Below, in pieces: positions 18,023 to 26,382 of a DNA stretch of 44,132 nt. How positions within the stretch are numbered: the stretch's first letter is position 1; every line of letters begins with the position of its first letter. The notes beneath the pieces are model-generated. The model made no database searches and was not told the origin of the DNA. It saw only the letters and a program-made list of their open reading frames with translations. Source of the DNA: Lentisphaeria bacterium UBA4640 (GTDB lineage Bacteria > Verrucomicrobiota > Lentisphaeria > Victivallales > UBA1829); contig DHMO01000046.1 of assembly GCA_002405835.1 (NCBI GenBank), positions 22,101-66,232 of the forward strand. Direction: 5' to 3'. Both the position numbers and the translations under genes were made by a program.

Positions 18023-19270
18023 ATGATCGACATTAAATACATCCGCGAAAATCCCGAGTTCATCAAGAAGAACTGCGAAGTCCGCGGCTCCGACGTCGAT
18101 GTCGACGCCATTGTCGCGCTCGACAAAGAGCGCCGTGAAGTCACCCAGCGCGCGGAGTTCCTCCGCAGCGAACGCAACCGTCTGAGCAAAGAGTGCAAGA
18201 CCAATCCCGCCGCCCGCGACCAGGTCAAGGCGATGAAGGATGAACTCTCCGCACTTGAAGACAAGGAACGCGAACTCAACGTCAAAGTCGACGAAGCGCT
18301 CTCCTGGCTCCCGAACATCCTCGACCCCGAAGTCCCGATGGGCAAGGACGACGCCGACAACAAGGAAATCCGCAAAGTCGGCACGATCCGCAACTTCGAC
18401 TTCCCGATCAAGGATCATCAGGAAATCGCCGAAAAGCTCGACATCCTCGATATCAAGCGCGGCGCAAAAGTCGCCCAGGCCGGATTCTACTACTGGAAGG
18501 GCAAAGGCGCCCTCCTCTGCGACGCACTCTACACATGGGTCAAGGCCGAGCTCATCAAGCGCGGCTTCACCCCGATGATCACCCCCTGCCTCGCCAAGGA
18601 GCGCACGCTCTTCGGAACCGGTTATCTCCCGTTCTTCGCCGACCAGACCTACAAGCTGGAACGCGAAGACCTCGCTCTGATCGGAACCTCCGAACAGACT
18701 CTTGTCGGCTATCACGCCGATGAGACGCTCGAAGCGGAAAAACTCCCGCTCTTCTACACCGCCTACTCCCCCTGCTTCCGCACCGAAGCGGGCAGCTACG
18801 GAAAAGCCAGCCGCGGCATCTTCCGCGTGCACCAGTTCCACAAGGTTGAGCAGATCATCTTCTGCAAGCCGGAAGACTCCGTGAACCAGCATCTCTTCGC
18901 TCTCGAAAACGAGGAAATGCTGCTCCAGAAACTCGGTCTTCCCTACCATGTGGTTGACGTCTGCGTCGGCGACATGGGCGCGCCGGGCTACCGCAAGTAT
19001 GACATCGAAGCGTGGTTCCCGGGCTTCAACGGATACCGTGAAGTCACCTCGAACACGAACCTCACGGAATTCCAGTCCCGCCGTCTCAACATCCGCTACA
19101 AAGCGAAAGACGGCTCCAAGGGTTATGTCCACACGATCAGCGCGACTGCCGCGACCGACCGCGTTGCCATCTGCATCCTGGAAAACTACCAGCAGGCCGA
19201 CGGCTCCGTCATCATCCCGGAAGTCCTCCGTCCGTACACTGGATTCGACAAGATCGAAGTGCCGGAATAA
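18023..19270 (+). CDS. serS: Seryl-tRNA synthetase
   Basis: 415 aa class II synthetase that charges tRNA-Ser. The N-terminal helical arm for tRNA binding is visible at about 30-100 (charged, heptad-like). Motif 2 is FRTEAG with the loop following, and motif 3 ends in ATDRVAICILENYQ. Length is normal. Ribosome binding site AAGGAG. It is co-transcribed with the SHMT fusion, which consumes serine, a sensible functional pairing. A strong terminator follows the stop. Confidence 0.93.
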   Translation: MIDIKYIRENPEFIKKNCEVRGSDVDVDAIVALDKERREVTQRAEFLRSERNRLSKECKTNPAARDQVKAMKDELSALEDKERELNVKVDEALSWLPNILDPEVPMGKDDADNKEIRKVGTIRNFDFPIKDHQEIAEKLDILDIKRGAKVAQAGFYYWKGKGALLCDALYTWVKAELIKRGFTPMITPCLAKERTLFGTGYLPFFADQTYKLEREDLALIGTSEQTLVGYHADETLEAEKLPLFYTAYSPCFRTEAGSYGKASRGIFRVHQFHKVEQIIFCKPEDSVNQHLFALENEEMLLQKLGLPYHVVDVCVGDMGAPGYRKYDIEAWFPGFNGYREVTSNTNLTEFQSRRLNIRYKAKDGSKGYVHTISATAATDRVAICILENYQQADGSVIIPEVLRPYTGFDKIEVPE

Positions 19271-19290
19271 GGCATTTCCTTTTCAAAACG

Positions 19291-19334
19291 AAACGCGTTC
19301 CGCTCTCATCCGGGAGCCGGAACGCGTTTTTTTT
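19291..19334 (+). terminator. Rho-independent terminator after serS
   Basis: AAACGCGTTCCG (19291-19302) pairs with CGGAACGCGTTT (19318-19329), and the T tract runs on to 19334. Parts of the loop can extend the stem (CTC/GAG). Confidence 0.88.
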
Positions 19335-19376
19335 GCAGACACGCAGGAAAAATCGCGGAAAAATCAAGTTTTCTAT

Positions 19377-19405
19377 TTGAAAAATTCAAAACCGCATTCT
19401 ATGTT
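19377..19405 (+). promoter_or_regulatory. Promoter of the PilT pair
   Basis: TTGAAA (19377-19382), 17 bases, then TATGTT (19400-19405). AAGGAG at 19431 precedes the ATG at 19446. Confidence 0.6.
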
Positions 19406-19445
19406 TGCTTCATCATGAATCATTTATTGCAAGGAGTCGCATAAT

Positions 19446-20954
19446 ATGCAGCTGGATGTTCAGTGGTTTTTAAAGACCCTCGTCGACAACTCAATCATGA
19501 CGGTCGAACGGGGAGTACAGATCAATAATGCGCTTGGCGGAGAGCCGGATCTCATGCCGTATGCGCAGGAAGTGCTCAACGAGCTCTGCGCCGGAATGTC
19601 TCAGGAAGATGCCCAGAACTGGGCGTCGCAGCTGGAACAGGTGATTGCATTCGCCCAGCAGCAGGCGGCAACCGGCCAGGCGCCCGATCTCGGAATCGCC
19701 CAGAGCTCCGCCCCGCAGCAGAATCCCGAACAGCCCGCCGGACCGCAGACCGTTACCGGAGAAGACGGCGTGAGCGCGGACATTCCGAATCTGCGGAATA
19801 TCTCGCAGATGACTGATGAAGAGGTTGCCGACACCATGCGCCAGCTGCTCCTTGCGCTCCGCGTTTACGGAGCTTCCGACCTTCATCTTTCCTCGAATGC
19901 ACCCGCGTTCATCCGCAAGAATCTTCTGCTGGAACGCATTGACCCGGAATGGGTGATGCCCGACGCGGATGTGGTCCGTCTCAACATGGCGCTTCTCACA
20001 GAGGAACAGCGCGAACAGTTCCGCCGGAGCCAGGATATGAACATCGGTCTTCAGATCGGCAAGGCGCGCTTCCGTACCGCGCTGATGTTTCACAAGGACG
20101 GCATGTCCGGCGCGTACCGCCTGGTTCCCGACAAGATCATGTCGCTCGAAGAGCTCGGCTTCCTTCCGGCCGATGCGAAAAACATCCGGCGTCTGCTCGA
20201 CTACAACAACGGTCTGATCCTCGTGACCGGTCCGCTCGGTTCGGGCAAAACCACCACGCTCGCCTCGATGATCGAAGTCGCCAACAACACCCGCGAAGAC
20301 CATGTGATCACCGTGGAAGACCCGATTGAAATCGTGCAGAAATCGAAGGGCTGCCAGATCACCCAGCGTGAAATCGGCACCTGCACAAAGAGCTACCACG
20401 CCGCGCTGAAGGGAGCTCTGCGTGAAGACCCGGATATCATCGTCATCGGCGAAATGCACGACCTTGAGACCATCGAAAACGCAATCACCGCATCCGAAAC
20501 CGGACACCTGGTGATCGGAACACTCCATACCTGCGATGCGGGCAACACGCTGAACCGCGTGCTCGACGTCTTCCCGCCCGCCCAGCAGCCGCAGATCCGC
20601 GCCATGACCGCAGGCAGCTTGCGCGGCATCGTCTGTCAGCGCCTCGTCCCCGCGGCAAACGGCGGACTGACCATCGCATATGAACTGCTGATCAACACCG
20701 TCGCCGTGGCGAACCTCATCAGCGAAGGCAAACTTTATCAGCTCAAAGCGACCATGCAGATCGGCAGCAAAGCCGGCATGTGCACCATCGACCAGAACCT
20801 GTTCGAAAAATTCAAAGCCGGTCACATCACTGCAGACACCGCCCTCGCCTACATGCGCGACACCTCCGTCATCGACCAGATCAAAAAATACGTTGCCGTG
20901 GAAGAGGCGAAGAAACTGGTTGCCGCGAAAGCCGCCGCGAAGAAGAAAAAATAA
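19446..20954 (+). CDS. PilT-family secretion/retraction ATPase with long N-terminal extension
   Basis: 502 aa. Residues 1-115 are an extra, partly Gln/Pro-rich region not found in canonical PilT. The PilT-like N2 domain starts about 130 (ASDLHLS). Walker A GPLGSGKT (262-269), Asp box VEDPIE (about 290-295), Walker B DIIVIGEM (about 330-337) and His box TGHLVIGTLH (about 352-361) are intact. The tail is a Lys/Ala run. Such hexamers power pilus retraction in the cytoplasm. It is co-transcribed with a second PilT. No assembly ATPase (PilB) is nearby. Confidence 0.85.
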   Translation: MQLDVQWFLKTLVDNSIMTVERGVQINNALGGEPDLMPYAQEVLNELCAGMSQEDAQNWASQLEQVIAFAQQQAATGQAPDLGIAQSSAPQQNPEQPAGPQTVTGEDGVSADIPNLRNISQMTDEEVADTMRQLLLALRVYGASDLHLSSNAPAFIRKNLLLERIDPEWVMPDADVVRLNMALLTEEQREQFRRSQDMNIGLQIGKARFRTALMFHKDGMSGAYRLVPDKIMSLEELGFLPADAKNIRRLLDYNNGLILVTGPLGSGKTTTLASMIEVANNTREDHVITVEDPIEIVQKSKGCQITQREIGTCTKSYHAALKGALREDPDIIVIGEMHDLETIENAITASETGHLVIGTLHTCDAGNTLNRVLDVFPPAQQPQIRAMTAGSLRGIVCQRLVPAANGGLTIAYELLINTVAVANLISEGKLYQLKATMQIGSKAGMCTIDQNLFEKFKAGHITADTALAYMRDTSVIDQIKKYVAVEEAKKLVAAKAAAKKKK

Positions 20955-20968
20955 GAAGGAGTCCGATC

Positions 20969-22024
20969 ATGCCCATTATTGACGATTATCTGAGAGAAAT
21001 GCTGAGTCTGAAAGGCTCGGACTTGCATCTTTCCATCAACTATCCCGCAAAGTACCGCATCAGCGGAAACCTGAAGCCCGCGAACGACTTCATCATCACG
21101 CCTGAATTCATGGAGAAAATGCTCAAGGAGATCTGCCTCCCCGCCGACCGCTGGGACACCTACCTCCAGACGCATGACCTCGACTTCGCATACGAAATCC
21201 CCGGTCTCGCCCGTTTCCGCTGCAACTACATGTACAACTACTACGGCCAGGCGGCGGTGCTCCGTCAGATTCCGAGCAAAATTCTGACCGTCGCCGACCT
21301 CAAACTTCCCGAAATTCTGCTGGACATCTGCAAAATCAAGAGCGGTCTTGTGCTCGTGACCGGTCCGACCGGTTCCGGCAAATCAACCACACTCGCGGCG
21401 ATGATCGACTACATCAACGACACGATGAAGCGTCACATCATCACCATTGAGGACCCGATTGAGTTCGTGCACAAAAACAAAAACTGCACGATTGTCCACC
21501 GTGAAGTGGGCATTCACAGCAAATCATTCCCGATTGCGCTGCGCGGCGCGATGCGTTCCGACCCGGACATCGTGCTGATCGGAGAAATGCGAGAAATGGA
21601 AACGATCCGTCTTGCGCTCACCTGCGCCGCGATGGGAATGCTTGTTTTCGCGACCCTGCACACCAACAACGCCCCGAAGACAATCGACCGAATCATCGAC
21701 GCGTTCCCCTCGAACGAGCAGGCGCAGATCCGCACCATGCTTGCGGAATGTCTTCAGGCGGTGGTTTCGCAGCTGCTCTGCCGCAAAAAAGCGGGCGGAC
21801 GAATCGCATGCCATGAAATTCTGCTCTGGACGGACGGTCTTCCGAACACGATCCGCGAAGGTCAGATTTCCAACATCCGAACCATCATCGAAGCGAACAA
21901 AGGCATGGGAATGCGCAGTATGGACGGCGGTCTGAAAGATCTGCTGATGAACGACATCATTTCCGCCGAAGAAGCCTACATGAAAGCCAGCGACAAAAAG
22001 CTCTTCATCGACTATCTGGAATAA
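20969..22024 (+). CDS. pilT: PilT-like type IV pilus retraction ATPase
   Basis: 351 aa, the usual PilT length. The ATG at 20969 follows AAGAAGGAG. GSDLHLS at the N-terminus, Walker A GPTGSGKS (132-139), Asp box IEDPIEF, Walker B DIVLIGEM and His box FATLHTNNA match PilT/PilU. It works with the ATPase made just upstream, perhaps as a PilT/PilU pair. The symbol is by family; whether this or the upstream copy is the main motor is unknown. Confidence 0.85.
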   Translation: MPIIDDYLREMLSLKGSDLHLSINYPAKYRISGNLKPANDFIITPEFMEKMLKEICLPADRWDTYLQTHDLDFAYEIPGLARFRCNYMYNYYGQAAVLRQIPSKILTVADLKLPEILLDICKIKSGLVLVTGPTGSGKSTTLAAMIDYINDTMKRHIITIEDPIEFVHKNKNCTIVHREVGIHSKSFPIALRGAMRSDPDIVLIGEMREMETIRLALTCAAMGMLVFATLHTNNAPKTIDRIIDAFPSNEQAQIRTMLAECLQAVVSQLLCRKKAGGRIACHEILLWTDGLPNTIREGQISNIRTIIEANKGMGMRSMDGGLKDLLMNDIISAEEAYMKASDKKLFIDYLE

Positions 22025-22049
22025 ATTTCCGGAAAATCCCCGCATCAGA

Positions 22050-22077
22050 TTGAAAAACGCCTTGGAGAAACTATATT
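22050..22077 (+). promoter_or_regulatory. Promoter of the AAA-DUF4276 pair
   Basis: TTGAAA (22050-22055), 16 bases, then TATATT (22072-22077). The 15-base block GAAACTATATTACCT around the -10 recurs at the purD promoter. Confidence 0.65.
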
Positions 22078-22094
22078 ACCTTCAAGGCGTTTTT
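22053..22094. terminator. Perfect inverted repeat overlapping the promoter; likely terminator of the PilT operon
   Basis: AAAAACGCCTTG (22053-22064) and CAAGGCGTTTTT (22083-22094) are exact complements around an 18-base loop. The stem ending in T5 would terminate transcription from pilT. The loop contains the -10 of the next gene, so the same DNA may also act as an operator. Both readings fit. Confidence 0.7.
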
Positions 22095-22117
22095 ACAACA
22101 ACAAGGAATCCGGCAAA

Positions 22118-23314
22118 ATGAAATTGGAATCTCTTCGGCTGCACAACTTCCGGGCATTTCAGGATACCGTCATGAAACAAATCCCGAATTTCTGCATCCT
22201 CGTCGGAGCAAACGGAACAGGTAAAAGTACAATTTTCAGTGTTTTTGAATTTCTCAAAAACGCAATGACCGGCAACATCAACACCGCCCTTGCAAAACTC
22301 GGCGGAAGCCACGGATTCTTTGAAGTCCGCAGCAGAAACGCTTCCGGCCCGATTGAAATCGAACTCAAATTCCGCAAAGACGAAAACAGCCCTCTTGCAA
22401 CATATTTTCTCCAAATCAATGAACAGAACGGACGTGCTTATGTTGCCCGCGAAATACTGAAATACCGAAGAGGAAGCAAGGGACAGCCCTGGCATTTTCT
22501 GGACTTCTCCAACGGCTCAGGATTTGCTGTCACAAATGAAGATTCCATTCTGAAAACAAACTTTGAAGAAAAAGATCTGAAACGAAATGAACAAACGCTG
22601 AAATCCAATGACATCCTTGCGGTCAAGGGACTTGCGCAATTTCAGAATTTTCCCGTGGTCGCCGCGCTTGGAAATATGATTGAAAACTGGCACGTCTCCG
22701 ATTTTCATATTGACCGGGCACGCAACGAACAGGAAGCCGGTTATGCGGAACATCTCAGCAGAGAAGGAGAAAATCTCTCTCTTGTTCTCCAGTACCTCTA
22801 CACGAATCACCGCGATGTTTTCGACCGCATTCTGCATACTCTCAGCCAGCGCATACCCGGAGTTTCCAGTGTCGAAGCAAAAACAACGGAAGAGGGACGC
22901 GTCCTGTTAAAGTTCAAAGACGGCGCATTCGAAGATCCGTTCCTTGCCCGCTACGTTTCGGATGGAACCATCAAAATGCTGACCTACCTGGTTCTGCTGA
23001 ACGATCCGGAACCGCATCCGCTGCTCTGCGTTGAAGAACCGGAAAATCAGCTTTATCCATCTCTGCTCGAAGAACTTGCAGAAGAATTCCGCGCCTATGC
23101 GCAAAAAGGCGGACAGGTTCTCGTCTCCACGCACTCACCCGATTTTCTGAATGCGGCAGAGCTCAACGAAGTTTTCTGGCTGGTCAAAAAAGAGGGTTAC
23201 ACTCAGATTAAGCGTGCCTCCGATGATCCGCAATTGCAAGCCTATATGAAAGATGGAGACAAAATGGGCTATCTTTGGAAACAGGGCTTCTTCCCGGGAG
23301 CCGATCCGGTATGA
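22118..23314 (+). CDS. AAA (ABC/SMC-type) ATPase, candidate defence protein
   Basis: 398 aa of the AAA_21/COG4637 type, similar in plan to OLD-family and PARIS AriA ATPases. Walker A GANGTGKST (30-38), signature-like SDGT (281-284), Walker B LLCVEEPE (302-309) and the switch His in STHSP (H339). The middle region (about 60-270) is a variable insert with coil and beta segments, perhaps the sensor or dimer part. It overlaps the DUF4276 gene by four bases (ATGA). Codon use is more AT-rich than in the neighbouring pilT and purD genes, suggesting transfer. Defence function is inferred from this pairing. Housekeeping DNA roles are not excluded. Confidence 0.85.
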   Translation: MKLESLRLHNFRAFQDTVMKQIPNFCILVGANGTGKSTIFSVFEFLKNAMTGNINTALAKLGGSHGFFEVRSRNASGPIEIELKFRKDENSPLATYFLQINEQNGRAYVAREILKYRRGSKGQPWHFLDFSNGSGFAVTNEDSILKTNFEEKDLKRNEQTLKSNDILAVKGLAQFQNFPVVAALGNMIENWHVSDFHIDRARNEQEAGYAEHLSREGENLSLVLQYLYTNHRDVFDRILHTLSQRIPGVSSVEAKTTEEGRVLLKFKDGAFEDPFLARYVSDGTIKMLTYLVLLNDPEPHPLLCVEEPENQLYPSLLEELAEEFRAYAQKGGQVLVSTHSPDFLNAAELNEVFWLVKKEGYTQIKRASDDPQLQAYMKDGDKMGYLWKQGFFPGADPV

Positions 23315-23862
23315 AGGAACTGGTTTTTCTGCTTGAAGAACGCTCCGCAGAGGAGATGCTCAAGCAGATTCTGCCCAAAATTCTGCCAGAAGGAATTTCC
23401 TGCCGCTATATCTCCTTTGAGGGAAAACAGGATTTGGAGAAAAACATCGAACGCAAAATCAAAGGTTGGCTGCGCCCGGATTCCTGTTTCATCATTCTGC
23501 ACGATCAGGACAGCGCGGACTGCAAAGTTCTGAAGAAGGCTCTTGCTGCAAAATGCGCCCGGGCGGGACGCAAGGATGCTTTAGTGCGTATTGCCTGCCA
23601 TGAACTCGAAAGTTTCTATCTTGGAGATCTGGAAGCCGTGAAAACAGCCTACGGCATTCCCGTCCCATCACAAAAAAACCGAAAATTCCGCACACCGGAT
23701 AATCTGGCAAATGCGGCAGAAGAACTGAAAAAAATTACAAAGATGAAATATCAGAAGGTTGAAGGCTCCCGCTTGATCGCACGGCATCTCAAACTTGACG
23801 GCTCAAGCAGTTCCGCCAGTTTCAACGCTCTGCTTTCAGGAATCCTGCGTCTGATTTACTAA
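23311..23862 (+). CDS. DUF4276 family protein, TOPRIM-like
   Basis: 183 aa. The ATG at 23311 lies in the stop of the ATPase gene, so the two are translationally coupled. Layout looks TOPRIM-like: acidic E9/E10 and E14 after the first strand, the D-x-D motif D65/D67 (ILHDQDSAD) after the third, and a CHELESFYLGD segment near 96-106 typical of DUF4276. TOPRIM folds cut nucleic acids in OLD nucleases and in AriB of PARIS. I infer an effector whose activity is held by the partner ATPase. The fold is my reading of the motif order; no structure is shown. Confidence 0.75.
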   Translation: MKELVFLLEERSAEEMLKQILPKILPEGISCRYISFEGKQDLEKNIERKIKGWLRPDSCFIILHDQDSADCKVLKKALAAKCARAGRKDALVRIACHELESFYLGDLEAVKTAYGIPVPSQKNRKFRTPDNLANAAEELKKITKMKYQKVEGSRLIARHLKLDGSSSSASFNALLSGILRLIY

Positions 23863-23878
23863 TTTTCCCGTTCCCCGA

Positions 23879-23907
23879 TTGAAAAAAGCTCCGGACGAAA
23901 CTATATT
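23879..23907 (+). promoter_or_regulatory. Promoter of purD
   Basis: TTGAAA (23879-23884), 17 bases, then TATATT (23902-23907) within the same GAAACTATATTACCT block as at 22050. AAAAAGCTCC (23883-23892) can pair imperfectly with GGAGTTTTT (23931-23939), which includes the ribosome binding site. Confidence 0.65.
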
Positions 23908-23940
23908 ACCTCCATTATACTCAAAACAAAGGAGTTTTTC

Positions 23941-25212
23941 ATGGATATCCTGCTTATCGGAAGCGGCGGACGCGAACACGCAATCTGCCGGGGTCTCAGA
24001 AACAGCAAAAACATCGGCAAAATCTACTGCGCTCCCGGAAATCCCGGAATGGCTCAGATCGCAGAATGCGTCAGCATCCCCTCCGATAACGAATCCATCG
24101 CGAACTTCGCGAAGGAAAAGAACGTCGGACTCGTCGTCGTCGGTCCTGAAGCGCCCCTCTGTCAGGGCGTGGCGGATGCCGTCCGCGCAATGGGAATCCC
24201 CGTATTCGGTCCCTCCAAAGACGCGGCTCAGCTCGAAGGGAGCAAGGATTTCTCCAAAGCGTTCATGGTCAAATACGGCATCCCGACCGCCGCTTATGCA
24301 TCGTTCACCGATCAGAAGGCGGCCGAAGAGTATGTCCGCTCGGAATATGCAGCCGGACGCGGCGTGGTCGTCAAGGCCGACGGTCTTGCCGCCGGCAAAG
24401 GTGTAATCGTGGCGTCCAGCCTCGATGAAGCTCTCGAAGGCGTCCGCGAATGCTTCTCCGGCGCATTCGGAAAAGCCGGATACCGTGTCGTCATCGAAGA
24501 ACTCCTCGAAGGCGAAGAGGCTTCCATCCTCGCACTCACCGACGGCAAAACCGTCATTCCGCTCGTCAGCTCCCAGGACCACAAGCGCCAGCTCGACGGA
24601 GACAAGGGACCGAACACCGGCGGAATGGGCGCGTACTCCCCCGCTCCGGTCGTCACCACCGAACTTCTTGCAGAAGTTCAGAAGACCGTTCTCGACAACT
24701 TCCTCCGCGGCATTCAGGCGGAAAAGCTCGACTACCGCGGCATCATCTACGCGGGAATCATGGTCACCGAAAACGGTCCGAAAGTGCTCGAATTCAACGT
24801 CCGTTTCGGCGATCCCGAAACCCAGGCGGTGCTCACCCGTTTTGACGGAGATCTCGCCGATACGCTACTCAAAACCGCAAACAGGGAACTCGACAAGGCG
24901 GAACTCGTCTGGTCGCCCGATCCGGCAGTCTGCATCGTGCTCGCTTCCGGCGGATATCCGGCGTCTGTCGACAAAGGACACGAGATCACCGGTATCGAAG
25001 AGGCGGAAAAAGACGGCGCAATCGTTTACCATGCGGGGACCGTCATGAAGGACGGCAAACTGCTCAACAACGGCGGACGCGTCCTCGGCGTCACCGCGCG
25101 CGGCAAGGACATCCGCGAGGCTGTGAAGAAGGCGTATGAAGCCGCGGGCAAAATCTCCTGGCAGGGGATGCAGTACCGCAAAGATATTGCGAAACGCGCA
25201 TTCAACCGGTAA
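23941..25212 (+). CDS. purD: Phosphoribosylamine-glycine ligase
   Basis: 423 aa ATP-grasp enzyme of purine synthesis that joins phosphoribosylamine and glycine to give GAR. N-terminal IGSGGREHA, the ATP-grasp segments VVKADGLAAGKGV and NTGGMGAYSP, and the metal site EFNVRFGDPE are all intact. Length is normal. The next two genes (glycosyltransferase, ligase) follow closely on the same strand. Ribosome binding site AAGGAG. Confidence 0.95.
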   Translation: MDILLIGSGGREHAICRGLRNSKNIGKIYCAPGNPGMAQIAECVSIPSDNESIANFAKEKNVGLVVVGPEAPLCQGVADAVRAMGIPVFGPSKDAAQLEGSKDFSKAFMVKYGIPTAAYASFTDQKAAEEYVRSEYAAGRGVVVKADGLAAGKGVIVASSLDEALEGVRECFSGAFGKAGYRVVIEELLEGEEASILALTDGKTVIPLVSSQDHKRQLDGDKGPNTGGMGAYSPAPVVTTELLAEVQKTVLDNFLRGIQAEKLDYRGIIYAGIMVTENGPKVLEFNVRFGDPETQAVLTRFDGDLADTLLKTANRELDKAELVWSPDPAVCIVLASGGYPASVDKGHEITGIEEAEKDGAIVYHAGTVMKDGKLLNNGGRVLGVTARGKDIREAVKKAYEAAGKISWQGMQYRKDIAKRAFNR

Positions 25213-25218
25213 GCCGCC

Positions 25219-26382
25219 ATGAAAATCTGCCATGTCATAACCCGGATGATTGTCGGCGGAGCGCAGGAAAACACCCTGCTCTCCTGCCGGGGCGCGGTTG
25301 AGGCGGGACACGATGTGACGCTTGTCACCGGCCCCTCCCCCGGTCCGGAAGGCGAACTGCTCAAACGCGTATCGTGTCCCGGACTCAAAATCGTGGAGTG
25401 TCCGCATCTGGTCCGCGCAATTTCGCCGCTCACCGATCTGAAGGCCTATTTCTTCCTGAAAAAGCTGTTCCGGAAGGAAAAATATGACGTGGTGCACACG
25501 CACAGCTCCAAAGCGGGAATCGTCGGACGTTTCGCGGCAAAAGCGGCGCATGTGCCGTTCGTCGCGCACACGATCCACGGTCTCGCCTTTCACCGCTACG
25601 AAAAGTTCTGGAAGAATTTCATCTACATTGCCAGCGAACGCGCCGCAGCGCCCAGCGGAAAACGGATTTACGCCGTCGCGCAGGCAATGATCGACCAGAG
25701 TCTCGCAGCGGGAGTCGGAAAACCGGATCAGTACAAAGTTGTCTACAGCGGCATGGAACTGGAACCGTTTCTGACCTCGAAGCCCGATCCGGAACTGCGC
25801 AAATCGCTCGGGATCCCGGAAAACGCGGTCGTCTTCGCCACGCTCGCGCGACTCTTCCCGCTCAAGGGATATGAAACCTTCATTCCGGTCGCAATCAAAC
25901 TGGCAAAAGAGATTCCGGACATTCATTATCTCATCATCGGCAACGGTTCGATGATGGAGGAAATCCAGGCGCAGATTGCGGAAGCCGGGCTCGAAAAACG
26001 TTTTTCATTCGCTGGACTCGTCCCGCCGAACGAGGTGTGGAAATATCTTGCGCTCTCGTCTGCACTGGTGCACTTCTCTCTGCGCGAAGGGCTGCCCCGC
26101 GCGGCAGTGCAGTCGCTCGCTTCGGGAAAGCCGGTCATTGCATATGCGCTCGACGGCACGCCGGAAGTGGTCATTCCCGGAAAAACGGGATACCTGCTTC
26201 AGCCGGGAGACCGCGGCGGCGCGGAAGCCGCGATCCGTGAAATCATGGCGGATCCGGCGCACGCCGCCGAACTCGGAACAAACGGACGCGAACTCGTCGC
26301 CTCGCGCTTCGGATGGCGCACGATGTCCGATGTTCTCCTCAAAGATTATGCGGAACAGCTCGCCGCACTGGAGAAAAAATAA
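25219..26382 (+). CDS. Family 4 glycosyltransferase
   Basis: 387 aa GT-B enzyme. The N-terminal Rossmann half begins with MIVGGAQENTLL, and the C-terminal nucleotide-sugar half has REGLPRAAVQSLASGKPVIA. In the usual E-x7-E motif the second Glu is Gln here (EGLPRAAVQ). It should transfer a sugar from a nucleotide donor to a cell-surface glycan precursor at the inner membrane. It starts 6 bases after purD and its stop overlaps the next start by one base, pairing it with an O-antigen ligase-like gene. Donor and acceptor are unknown. Confidence 0.85.
   Translation: MKICHVITRMIVGGAQENTLLSCRGAVEAGHDVTLVTGPSPGPEGELLKRVSCPGLKIVECPHLVRAISPLTDLKAYFFLKKLFRKEKYDVVHTHSSKAGIVGRFAAKAAHVPFVAHTIHGLAFHRYEKFWKNFIYIASERAAAPSGKRIYAVAQAMIDQSLAAGVGKPDQYKVVYSGMELEPFLTSKPDPELRKSLGIPENAVVFATLARLFPLKGYETFIPVAIKLAKEIPDIHYLIIGNGSMMEEIQAQIAEAGLEKRFSFAGLVPPNEVWKYLALSSALVHFSLREGLPRAAVQSLASGKPVIAYALDGTPEVVIPGKTGYLLQPGDRGGAEAAIREIMADPAHAAELGTNGRELVASRFGWRTMSDVLLKDYAEQLAALEKK

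Noticed and set aside
16276..18411. 711-codon open frame on the minus strand opposite the RpiB-SHMT gene
   Set aside because: Mirror frame of a highly expressed gene with biased codons; no domain or start signal.
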